DNA of 64,000 bases from Rhodoferax ferrireducens (GTDB lineage Bacteria; Pseudomonadota; Gammaproteobacteria; Burkholderiales; Burkholderiaceae_C). The notes beneath the pieces were generated by a model. The model searched no databases, was not told the origin of the DNA, and saw only the letters and a list, made by a program, of their open reading frames with translations. Shown one piece after another: positions 42,833 through 51,337 of the stretch. Position numbers and translations under genes: made by a program. How positions within the stretch are numbered: position 1 is the stretch's first letter; each line of letters starts with the position of its first letter. Location: positions 1-64,000 of the forward strand of contig NZ_QEII01000272.1 in assembly GCF_003347515.1 (NCBI RefSeq), written 5' to 3'.

Positions 42833-43558
42833 ATGACTAACCTACACCCCAATTCCCCCGCCAGACTCCCCGCCGATGCTCTCTGTTGGGCCTTAATTCC
42901 CTGCGCGGGCACCGGCTCGCGTTCTGGCGCCGACGGCCCCAAGCAGTACCAATTGTTGGCGGGTAAGCCGATGGTGAGGCACACACTGGCCGCTTTTGCC
43001 GGGGTCGCCAGAATTTGCAAAACTGCTGTGGTGGTCACCGCCGGAGACGATTTTCTTGAATCCCAGTCTGCTACTGTTGTGATAGCTGCTTGCGGAGGTC
43101 CGACAAGGGCTGCAAGTGTTTTTAATGGTCTGAATTTTCTGCTGGAGCAAGGGGCGGCCCGGCACGACTGGGTTTTGGTGCATGACGCGGCGCGTTGCCT
43201 GATCACGCCGGGGCAAATCAACGCCTTGATCGACGCCTGTGCCACGGACGAAGTCGGGGGGCTGCTGGCGCACAAGCTGCCCGATACGCTGAAATCTGAA
43301 GTGGATGGCCGGGTCGCCGGCACGCTGGACCGCAGCGACAAATGGCTGGCCCAGACGCCGCAGATGTTTCGCCTTGGCGCGCTGATGGAGGCGCTCCGCC
43401 TGACGGGTGACAAGGTCACCGATGAATCCAGCGCCATGGAGGCCCTGGGCTTGCACCCCATGCTGGTGCCGGGCAGCGCGCAGAACTTCAAGGTGACTTA
43501 CCCGGAAGATTTTGCGCTGGCCGAAGCGGTGCTGAATGCACGCACAAGTCCAAGATAG
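42833..43558 (+). CDS. ispD: 2-C-methyl-D-erythritol 4-phosphate cytidylyltransferase
   Basis: 241 aa, MEP pathway of isoprenoid synthesis. CTP-binding IPCAGTGSRSGADGPKQYQLLAGKPMVRHTL, then GPTRAASVFNGLNFL, VLVHDAARCLITP, DTLK and RSDKWLAQTPQMF, and DESSAMEALG. The stretch ESQSATVVIAACGGPTRAA overlaps a repeat-like DNA segment. ispF, normally the next gene, is displaced about 1.06 kb downstream by a foreign-looking gene. It probably shares a divergent promoter region with mfd. Confidence 0.94.
   Translation: MTNLHPNSPARLPADALCWALIPCAGTGSRSGADGPKQYQLLAGKPMVRHTLAAFAGVARICKTAVVVTAGDDFLESQSATVVIAACGGPTRAASVFNGLNFLLEQGAARHDWVLVHDAARCLITPGQINALIDACATDEVGGLLAHKLPDTLKSEVDGRVAGTLDRSDKWLAQTPQMFRLGALMEALRLTGDKVTDESSAMEALGLHPMLVPGSAQNFKVTYPEDFALAEAVLNARTSPR
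43070..43120 (+). repeat. Repeat-like segment inside ispD
   Basis: GTGATAGCTGCTTGCGG...GACAAGGGCTG matches the core of the dispersed repeat in order and spacing (ATAGCT(G/A)CTTGCG, 8-9 bases, ACAAGGGCT). The 3' AGAGGCC is replaced by GCAAG. It reads through in frame as TVVIAACGGPTRA. Confidence 0.45.
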
Positions 43559-43580
43559 TGGGCAGGGGGATCAAATAGGC

Positions 43581-43664
43581 ATGAAACGAATCGACAACAT
43601 CAACGATCTGGTTGAACAAATCTTCAAGCTGATGCCCCCCAACACCGACGTCAAAACGATTTAA
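43581..43664 (+). other. Short open frame, 27 aa, between ispD and the YhcG-like gene
   Basis: MKRIDNINDLVEQIFKLMPP... then TDVKTI and stop. AGGGGGA lies 11 bases before the ATG. It has amphipathic-helix character and could be the start of a truncated gene or a real small protein. I recognise no family. Confidence 0.3.
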
Positions 43665-43674
43665 GGTAGCGACC

Positions 43675-44535
43675 ATGAGCGAGATCACCAGACATAGCGA
43701 TTACCGTCAGGCCCTAGCCGATATCAAGCTGCGCATTCAAGCGGCCCAAGTACGGGCAGTATTTGCCGTCAATAGCGAGCTTTTGGGTTTGTATTGGGAT
43801 ATCGGGCGCAGGCTGTTGCAGTGGCAAAGTGAGCAGGGTTGGGGTGCTGCGGTGGTGGAGCAAATGGCAAGCGATTTGCATGCCACCTACCCTGAAATGA
43901 AAGGCTTTTCACGTTCAAGCCTATTTGCCATGCGCCAGATGGTTGCGTTTTTCAGCCCGCAGTTTGAATTTGTCCCACAGCCTGTGGGACAAATGCCGTG
44001 GGGCCATGTACGCACCCTGTTGACCAAGGTGAAGTCGGTTGACACCGCCTTGCTGTATGCCCAAAATTGCATCGAAAACGGTTGGAGCCGATCAGTGTTG
44101 GAGTGGCAGATTGAGCAGCGTTTTCATGAGCGCGCAGGCAAGGCCACTGGCAATTTCACCAAAACACTGCCCGCGCCGCAGTCGGAATTGGTACAGCAAA
44201 GCCTGAAAGACCCTTATGTTTTCGATTTTTTGACACTGACACCGCAGGCGGTCGAGCGCGATATTGAAAACCAGTTAATGGCGCAGATCACCCGTTTCCT
44301 GCTGGAACTGGGCAAGGCCCCGGATGACCAGCCCACCATCGGCCTGATTTTGTGCAAAGACAAAGATAAGCTGGATGTGGAATACGCCTTGCGTGATATC
44401 AATAAACCGATGGGCGTGAGTTCATTCATTGGCAAAGACATTCCGCTGTCGGTGCAGTCTCAACTGCCCAGCGTGGAAGACATTGAAATTGAGTTGGCTG
44501 CCCAGGTGCGCCACGATAACGGGGCCGCTGAATGA
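43675..44535 (+). CDS. YhcG/DUF1016 family protein with nuclease core deleted
   Basis: 286 aa; intact relatives are about 340-370. The N-terminal DUF1016_N domain is complete (YRQALADIKLRIQAAQVRAVFAVNSELLGLYWDIGRRLLQWQ, GFSRSSLFAMRQM, LPWGH-like MPWGHVRTLLTKV). After LKDPYVFDFLTL...ITRFLLELGK (residue 214) the sequence jumps to APDDQPTIGLILCKDKDKLDVEYALRD. The ~60-residue block that normally holds the PDDEXK catalytic motif (D...ExK, with LLFYH and NFYLSAVDD) is missing without a frameshift. The product is expected to be catalytically dead but may still fold and bind. It separates ispD from ispF. Confidence 0.88.
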   Translation: MSEITRHSDYRQALADIKLRIQAAQVRAVFAVNSELLGLYWDIGRRLLQWQSEQGWGAAVVEQMASDLHATYPEMKGFSRSSLFAMRQMVAFFSPQFEFVPQPVGQMPWGHVRTLLTKVKSVDTALLYAQNCIENGWSRSVLEWQIEQRFHERAGKATGNFTKTLPAPQSELVQQSLKDPYVFDFLTLTPQAVERDIENQLMAQITRFLLELGKAPDDQPTIGLILCKDKDKLDVEYALRDINKPMGVSSFIGKDIPLSVQSQLPSVEDIEIELAAQVRHDNGAAE

Positions 44536-44616
44536 AGTACGACGTGGTAGATGGTTACGGCAAGCTGATGGAGTTGGTCGTCCAAGACCATGCCAATGAA
44601 GTTTTCAAGGTTAGCA

Positions 44617-45099
44617 ATGAATTTCAGAATCGGTGAAGGCTGGGATGTGCATGCTCTGGTGACGGGGCGAAAACTCATCTTGGGCGGCGTGGAAGTTCCT
44701 TTTCACTTGGGGTTGCTGGGTCACTCGGACGCGGACGTGCTGCTGCACGCCATCATCGACGCCTTGCTAGGCGCGGCGGCCTTGGGCGACATAGGCACGC
44801 ATTTTCCGGATACCGATGTGCGTTTCAAGGGTGCGGATTCTCTGGTGCTCTTGACCGAAGCGGCACGGCGCGTGCGCGAAAAAGGCTTTGAGATCGGTAA
44901 TGTGGACAGCACGGTGATCGCCCAGGCGCCCAAATTGATGCCCCACATCGCCGCCATGCGCGCCCAAATTGCGCTGGCGCTGGCGCTGGATGTGGATCAG
45001 GTCAACGTCAAAGCCAAGACGGCGGAAAAAATGGGGCCAGTGGGCCTGGGCCAAGCAATGGAGGCCCGGGCCATAATTTTGCTCTCAAAATTTATGTGA
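44617..45099 (+). CDS. ispF: 2-C-methyl-D-erythritol 2,4-cyclodiphosphate synthase
   Basis: 160 aa. IspF start [12 protein letters not shown] with metal ligands Asp10 and His12, [12 protein letters not shown] with the third ligand His44, [13 protein letters not shown] and the C-terminal [23 protein letters not shown]. It acts after IspD and IspE in the MEP pathway. The ATG has AAGG 6 bases upstream; a 9-codon extension exists. A 34-codon frame (44532-44636) overlaps the start and is probably left from the inserted segment. Confidence 0.95.
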   Translation: MNFRIGEGWDVHALVTGRKLILGGVEVPFHLGLLGHSDADVLLHAIIDALLGAAALGDIGTHFPDTDVRFKGADSLVLLTEAARRVREKGFEIGNVDSTVIAQAPKLMPHIAAMRAQIALALALDVDQVNVKAKTAEKMGPVGLGQAMEARAIILLSKFM

Positions 45100-45152
45100 A
45101 ATAGGCCTCTAGCCCTCGTCGAATAAGCGCAGACAGCTATTATTTTTGTAGT
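45099..45152 (-). repeat. Dispersed intergenic repeat, copy 6 (inverted)
   Basis: AAATAGGCCTCTAGCCC then GCGCAGACAGCTATTA. It begins at the ispF stop and ends in the 3' end of the convergent CoA transferase gene. Confidence 0.8.
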
Positions 45153-46066
45153 GTATAGAGCGGAATGTCTTTTTCCGTCGCCAGCTTGTCCAAGGCCCTG
45201 CGCGTCATGGTCAGCAGGTAATCGGCGACCAGTTGATGGGTGGCGGGTGACATCATGGTGGTGATGTCGGCGGTCTGCACCCCGGCTGCCGCACACAGGG
45301 CTTTGGTAAAGTGCGGCTCCAGCGCGGCCATGGCAACGCGGCCATCCCGGCAGGCATACACCCGGTAACCAGCATGACCACCACCGACGGCAGCGCCCGG
45401 TTTTGTCAGCCCCCAGGTGCGCGGCAAAGCCACATAGGCCGCGGCTTCCGACAGGGCGACCTCGATGTAACTGCCTTTGCCTTTTTGCCGCTGCATCAGC
45501 ACGGTTTGCAACACCGCCTCCGAAGCCATGAGTGAGCCGCCCATGTCGGCATACAAGGTCGGCGGCATGTCCAGACCGTTCACCAGGTCGTTTTCCGCCA
45601 GATAGGTTAGATCGTGGCCCGGCTCTTCGGCGCGGGCACCGGGCGCGCCCACGATGGCCACCTGCGACAGGGCTGGGTAGCGCTTGTGCAGCCCTTTCCA
45701 GTCCAGGCCAAGTTTGCGCAAGGCAGAAGGGCGGAACGAGGTCAGCAACACATCGGCCTTGGTCAGCTCCCGGTGCAGGGCTTTCTGGCCTTTTTCGGTT
45801 TTGAGGTCGGCGACTGCGATGCGAACGCCCAAGTGCAATGCATCGTAGGCGGCGCGCTGGTACCAGCTCATGGGGTCGCCCGAGGCACCGGCCACAGAGC
45901 CTGCGGGTGCTGGCGGTTCCAGCTTGACGCAGGCCGCGCCCATTTGCCGGCAGCGCATCAGGGCCGCCGGGCCGGGCAGGTTGAGCGCGAGGCTGAGCAC
46001 GCGCACGCCGCGTAGCGGGCGCAGCGCGGGGGGAACGGAAATAGCGGCGTTTGGGGTGGATGTCAT
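45140..46066 (-). CDS. CaiB/BaiF family CoA transferase, short form
   Basis: 308 aa. Family start LRGVRVLSLALNLPGPAALMRCRQMGAACVKLEPP, then ADLKTEKGQKALHRELTKADVLLTSFRPSALRKLGLDW, AGVxAxx-like GARAEEPGHDLTYLAEN, and GKGSYIEVALSEAAAYVALPRTWG. Class III transferases are usually 380-420 aa; alpha-methylacyl-CoA racemase-like members can be shorter. The expected catalytic Asp region is retained. It lies downstream of pobA on the same strand with a 22-base gap, so the two may be co-transcribed. The substrate is unknown. Confidence 0.8.
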   Translation of the reverse strand: MTSTPNAAISVPPALRPLRGVRVLSLALNLPGPAALMRCRQMGAACVKLEPPAPAGSVAGASGDPMSWYQRAAYDALHLGVRIAVADLKTEKGQKALHRELTKADVLLTSFRPSALRKLGLDWKGLHKRYPALSQVAIVGAPGARAEEPGHDLTYLAENDLVNGLDMPPTLYADMGGSLMASEAVLQTVLMQRQKGKGSYIEVALSEAAAYVALPRTWGLTKPGAAVGGGHAGYRVYACRDGRVAMAALEPHFTKALCAAAGVQTADITTMMSPATHQLVADYLLTMTRRALDKLATEKDIPLYTLQK

Positions 46067-46088
46067 GCCGCTATTAAAACAGGGCTCC

Positions 46089-47336
<1,248 letters not shown>

Positions 47337-47345
47337 TCATCAAGT

Positions 47346-47381
47346 GTGCGATCATTGCACCAAATGCGCGATCATCGCGCA
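47346..47381. promoter_or_regulatory. Paired palindromic operator sites between pobA and its regulator
   Basis: Site 1 GTGCGATCATTGCAC (47346-47360; one mismatch) and site 2 TGCGCGATCATCGCGCA (47365-47381; perfect). Their centres are 20 bases apart, about two helical turns, on the same face. They share the core GCGATCAT. This suits a tetrameric IclR-type regulator that controls both directions. Confidence 0.7.
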
Positions 47382-47399
47382 ACATATCGGAGTTGTTCA

Positions 47400-48185
47400 A
47401 TGACCATTGCCAAAGCGGATTTCATCGAGGGCATGGCCAAAGGCATGGCGGTGCTGGAGAGTTTTGACACCGAGCGCCAGCGCTTGAACGCCACGCTGGC
47501 GGCGGCTCGGGCCGGCATCACGCGGGCGGCGGCGCGGCGCCATTTGCTCACACTGGCGCACCTGGGTTACCTGGAGAGCGACGGCAGCTATTTCTGGCTG
47601 TCCAGCAAGGTATTACGCTTCTCCGGCAGTTATCTGGCCTCGGCCCGGTTGCCGCGTGCGCTTCAACCCACCTTGAACCGGCTGGCGGTGCAGGCGCAGG
47701 AGTCGTTCTCGGCGGTGGTGCTGGACGCCGACGAGGTCGTGATCGTGGCGCGCAGCGGCAATGACCGCAATTCATCGGTGACCGGGTCCGGCCGCGTGAT
47801 CGCCTATGGGCTCCACATGGGCGCTCGCCTGCCGGCGCATGCCACTTCCACCGGGCGGGTGTTGCTCGCCGCCAAAACCAAAGCCGCTTTCAGCGAGTGG
47901 ATGAAGGCGCGCAATCTGGCCCGCATGACACCCCTGACCACCACGGATTCCAAGGCGTTTCGCGCCCTCATTGACAAAGTTCGCCAGGACGATTTTTGTC
48001 TGGCCAGCGAAGAACACGAGCTGGGGGTGCATGCGCTGGCTGTGCCGCTGCGCAACACCAAGGGGGTCACCGTGGCGGCGCTCAATGTGGTGGCCTCGCA
48101 AAGCCGGCTATCAACCTTGGCGATGCAGCGGGATTTGCTGCCTTTGCTGTTTGAGGCTGCGCGGGAACTGCGGCCGCTGCTCTGA
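47400..48185 (+). CDS. pobR: IclR-family regulator, PobR/PcaR type
   Basis: 261 aa. N-terminal winged helix IEGMAKGMAVLESFDTERQRLNATLAAARAGITRAAARRHLLTLAHLGYLESDG, then the effector domain with SCSVTLxD-like QESFSAVVLDADEVVIVARS, PAHATSTGRVLLA, and SEEHELGVHALAVPLRN. It fits PobR/PcaR-type activators of the 4-hydroxybenzoate and protocatechuate pathway. Its divergent position to pobA and the paired palindromes support direct regulation. TCGGAG lies 8-13 bases upstream. The ATG is chosen over an 18-codon extension that covers the operators. Confidence 0.85.
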   Translation: MTIAKADFIEGMAKGMAVLESFDTERQRLNATLAAARAGITRAAARRHLLTLAHLGYLESDGSYFWLSSKVLRFSGSYLASARLPRALQPTLNRLAVQAQESFSAVVLDADEVVIVARSGNDRNSSVTGSGRVIAYGLHMGARLPAHATSTGRVLLAAKTKAAFSEWMKARNLARMTPLTTTDSKAFRALIDKVRQDDFCLASEEHELGVHALAVPLRNTKGVTVAALNVVASQSRLSTLAMQRDLLPLLFEAARELRPLL

Positions 48186-48204
48186 GCCGCGACTTAGGGC
48201 CGCG

Positions 48205-49359
48205 TTACTTCTGCAGGGTGCCGCTGGAATTGATGATGGACAAGTCAACGCCGCCCCAGCCCTTGCGCTGGGCGGGGCTGTAATTGACGTAGATTCCGCC
48301 GAGGTCGTATTCGCCCAAGTTGGAGATGGCGGCCAGCACGTTGGCCCTGGTCGGTGATCCAGTCGTTCTGCGCACGGCCTCCACGGCAATTTTGGAGCCC
48401 AGATAACCTTCCAGACTGGAAAAAGAAATGGCTTCGCCGGGCGCAAATTTCTTCATGTCCGCCCGGAACTGGGTAATGACGGGTTTGGTGGGCACGAAGG
48501 GATAGGGCACGGCCTGGCTCAAGACAATGCCGCGAGCCTTGTCGGCGCCGATTTCCTTGACCAGAGCCTCGTGCAGCAGGACCGACAGGCCGTAAATCTG
48601 CACAGCCCCCCCTGAGGCGTCACGCACCGCCTTGATGAAATCGCTCGCCGGCTTGCCGGCGGCTAGCACGAGAATGGCTTTCGGCTTGCTTTCCGTGATG
48701 GCGGTCACTGCGGCTTTGACACTGGCGTCCAGTTTGTCCGGCGTTGCCAACAACACGGGGTTCGCCGCGATCTTGATGCCGAGCGTGCCGCTGAGTTGGG
48801 TGGCCACCTGGGCCAGTGCCGGCCCGAAGGCAATATTCATGCTGACGATGGCGATCGAGTCCTTGCCCCAGTTTTTGGCTTCCTTGAGCAGGGTGCTCAG
48901 TTCATCGGCATAGCCACTGCGCAGCGGAAACACGTTGTCCGCGCCGACCACGTTCTGGTCGCCCTGCAAGGGCGCAATCAGGGCTATCCCATTTTTCGCC
49001 GGCAAGTCTTGTTTGGCGATCTCCGCCAATCCGGCGCTATTGAGAAAGCCCAGCAGGCCCACGACGGATTTGTCAGCGATCAGCTGCTGGGTCAATTCCA
49101 GCATTTTGGGGCCCTGCAGACCATCGTCGAGCGTCACCAGCTTGAGCCTGTTGCCGGCGATGCCGCCATTGGCGTTGACTTTGTCAAAATATACCTGGAT
49201 GCCCACAGCGAGGCCCTTGGCGTTGGCGGCCGACGCAGGGTTGGACTGCGACGCGATCTGGCCAAAAACGATCTCCTGCGCAGCGTGGCCTGGTACGGAA
49301 AAACCGCAGAGCATGCTTAGGAAAAGAGCAGGTACGATGCTCGAGAACATTTTTTTCAT
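48205..49359 (-). CDS. Orphan ABC transporter substrate-binding protein (HAAT/Leu-Ile-Val type)
   Basis: 384 aa. Signal peptide MKKMFSSIVPALFLSMLCGFSVPGHA, then EIVFGQIASQSNPASAANAKGLAVGIQVYFDKVNANGGIAGNRLKLVTLDDG, the conserved periplasmic-binding start. No permease or ATPase is nearby. It ends 20 bases after the convergent regulator gene. The ligand could be an aromatic acid given the pob neighbourhood; that is only a guess. Confidence 0.88.
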   Translation of the reverse strand: MKKMFSSIVPALFLSMLCGFSVPGHAAQEIVFGQIASQSNPASAANAKGLAVGIQVYFDKVNANGGIAGNRLKLVTLDDGLQGPKMLELTQQLIADKSVVGLLGFLNSAGLAEIAKQDLPAKNGIALIAPLQGDQNVVGADNVFPLRSGYADELSTLLKEAKNWGKDSIAIVSMNIAFGPALAQVATQLSGTLGIKIAANPVLLATPDKLDASVKAAVTAITESKPKAILVLAAGKPASDFIKAVRDASGGAVQIYGLSVLLHEALVKEIGADKARGIVLSQAVPYPFVPTKPVITQFRADMKKFAPGEAISFSSLEGYLGSKIAVEAVRRTTGSPTRANVLAAISNLGEYDLGGIYVNYSPAQRKGWGGVDLSIINSSGTLQK

Positions 49360-49433
49360 GCAAAAGCCCAAATTAAACTCAAAATCAAAAGAGTGGCATT
49401 AAACACCAAAGCCCTGTTCCTGCAACTTGGGTG

Positions 49434-50066
49434 TTATGCGTGCCGGCGCACCATGAGCAAAACGCCGCCCATGGTGGCGAAGAGGCTGCCGCACACCCGG
49501 TTGACCCAGCGTATCCGCGCGCCGGACGCCAGCAGCGGCGCAAGGCGCGCGGCGCTCAGCGCACACAGGCTCAGCACACACAACTCCATGGTCACAAAAG
49601 TGGACGCCAATACCGCAAACTGGGGCGCCCAAGCGGCTTGGGGTGTCAAAAATTGGGGAAAGAAGGCTGCAAAAAACAGCAGCGCCTTGGGATTGCTGCC
49701 GCCCACCATCAAGCCCTGGATGAAGCTGTTGCTGCGGGTCACAAGAAGCGGGCCGGGTTTGCCCGTCGTCTGAAAACCCACCGACGGGCTGCGCCAGGTT
49801 TTGATGCCCAGATAAATCAGGTAAGCGGCGCCGCCGATCTTGAGGAGGGTGAAGGCGGTCTCAGAGGCTGCCAGCAGAGCGCCCAATCCCATGGCGGACA
49901 GCAACATGACGCCCAGAACGGCGGTAACGCTACCCAGCGCAGAACAGATGGCCATGCCCGCGCCGCGGTGAATGGCATTGGTGATGCACATCAGCATGGT
50001 GGGGCCGGGCGACAGAATCAGCACGGCAACGGCGGCGATGTACAAAAGGTAGGTGGACAGTGTCAT
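49434..50066 (-). CDS. LysE/RhtB-family amino-acid/metabolite exporter
   Basis: 210 aa, six hydrophobic segments. Start LSTYLLYIAAVAVLILSPGPTMLMCITNAIHRG is the family hallmark (SPGP), with the helix-3 region LLKIGGAAYLIYLGIKTWRS and SNPKALLFFAAFFPQFL. The start MTLSTYLLY is chosen; an upstream extension of 76 codons would read into the divergent exonuclease gene and is not hydrophobic. Confidence 0.9.
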   Translation of the reverse strand: MTLSTYLLYIAAVAVLILSPGPTMLMCITNAIHRGAGMAICSALGSVTAVLGVMLLSAMGLGALLAASETAFTLLKIGGAAYLIYLGIKTWRSPSVGFQTTGKPGPLLVTRSNSFIQGLMVGGSNPKALLFFAAFFPQFLTPQAAWAPQFAVLASTFVTMELCVLSLCALSAARLAPLLASGARIRWVNRVCGSLFATMGGVLLMVRRHA

Positions 50067-50188
50067 GGCGGTGAAGAAAAGGTTTAAGACGGCTAGTTTG
50101 CCATTGTCCACGCTGCAAGGCCAAACGCCTTGGCGGGCAGAGTGCGGTGTAATGCTCGCCTGAATAAATTTTCTCCTGAAAGCATCCC

Positions 50189-51211
50189 GTGACCGACCCG
50201 CAACTCCAGCTTGGCTTTGATACTTTCGACGTTCCGATGGCGTCCGGGGTGACGCCAAAACCCCGGTCAAAAGCCCGTCGCGCCTCGGCGCCATCCTCTG
50301 TCGCGATGCCGGACCTGGAAACCATGGCCGTAACGCTTGCGCGCCATCCCGACTACCGTGTGTTGCGTCGTCTGGTGCCCATCCGCCATTTCGAACGTGT
50401 GGCGCAAGGCCCGGTCATCCGCGTTCTGGTCCTGGATACGGAGACCACCGGTCTGGACCATGCCAACGACAAGATCATTGAATTGGCCATGTTGCAGGTC
50501 GATGTGGATACCGTGACCGGGTTGCCGGTGGGCGATGTAGCGGTCTACGACGGCCTCGAAGACCCCGGCATGCCGATTTCCAAAGAAATACAGGCTATCA
50601 CCGGTATTTCCAGCGAGATGGTCCGGGGGCAGCGCCTGGACGAGGTCCGTATTGCCGGCCTGCTGGCGGGAGCCGATCTGGTGATTGCCCACAATGCGGG
50701 CTTCGACCGTCCTTTTTGCGAGGCACGCATCCCCGCGTTTGCTCAAATGGCTTGGGGCTGCTCCTTTGCCGATATCGACTGGAAGAAGGAAGGCCACGGG
50801 TCGGCGAAGCTGGAATATCTGGCGCTGGATAAAGGCTGGTTTTATGACGCCCACAGGGCAGAGGTGGATTGCCATGCGCTGCTGGCGGTGTTGGGTGAGC
50901 CCTTGCCTGCTTCCAGTCAAAGCGGTTTGGCAAAAATTATCGCCATGAGCAGCATGCCCACCTACCGGCTGCAGGCGACGAATGCCCCGTTTGAGGCCAA
51001 AGATCTGCTCAAAGCCAGGGCTTACCGCTGGAACGCGGAGCAGAAAGTGTGGCACACGCGACTTGCTGACGAGGCTCAATTGGCCGCTGAATTTGAATGG
51101 CTGAAATCTGCTGTCTACGGTGGCCGCGCCGCCCGCGTCCAGGTGGAAAAACTGGATGCCGAAGTCAAGTACTCAAGCCGGGCAGGGGAATTGTCAATGC
51201 AGCAGATTTGA
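50189..51211 (+). CDS. DnaQ-like 3'-5' exonuclease with C-terminal extension
   Basis: 340 aa. ExoI motif VLVLDTETTGLDHANDKIIELAMLQVD (DxE), ExoII VIAHNAGFDRPFCEARIP and ExoIII region AHRAEVDCHALLAVL (HxxxxD), so the DEDDh set is complete. A ~60-residue leader precedes the fold and a ~110-residue C-terminal part (YRLQATNAPFEAKDLLKARAYRWNAEQKVWHTRL) follows, possibly for protein contact. The only fitting start is GTG with CCTGAAAG before it. It is not a subunit of an adjacent polymerase gene. Confidence 0.85.
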   Translation: MTDPQLQLGFDTFDVPMASGVTPKPRSKARRASAPSSVAMPDLETMAVTLARHPDYRVLRRLVPIRHFERVAQGPVIRVLVLDTETTGLDHANDKIIELAMLQVDVDTVTGLPVGDVAVYDGLEDPGMPISKEIQAITGISSEMVRGQRLDEVRIAGLLAGADLVIAHNAGFDRPFCEARIPAFAQMAWGCSFADIDWKKEGHGSAKLEYLALDKGWFYDAHRAEVDCHALLAVLGEPLPASSQSGLAKIIAMSSMPTYRLQATNAPFEAKDLLKARAYRWNAEQKVWHTRLADEAQLAAEFEWLKSAVYGGRAARVQVEKLDAEVKYSSRAGELSMQQI

Positions 51212-51337
51212 AATACGGGCAGGGTAGAATTATGGATACGCAAGGCCGGTCTGGCTTGCGATTTTCTGCTCTCCCTGGCTCTGCTTGGGCCTTCGGCCAA
51301 GACGGTTACCAGGGTTGCGGAGCGTCCAAGGATTTTG

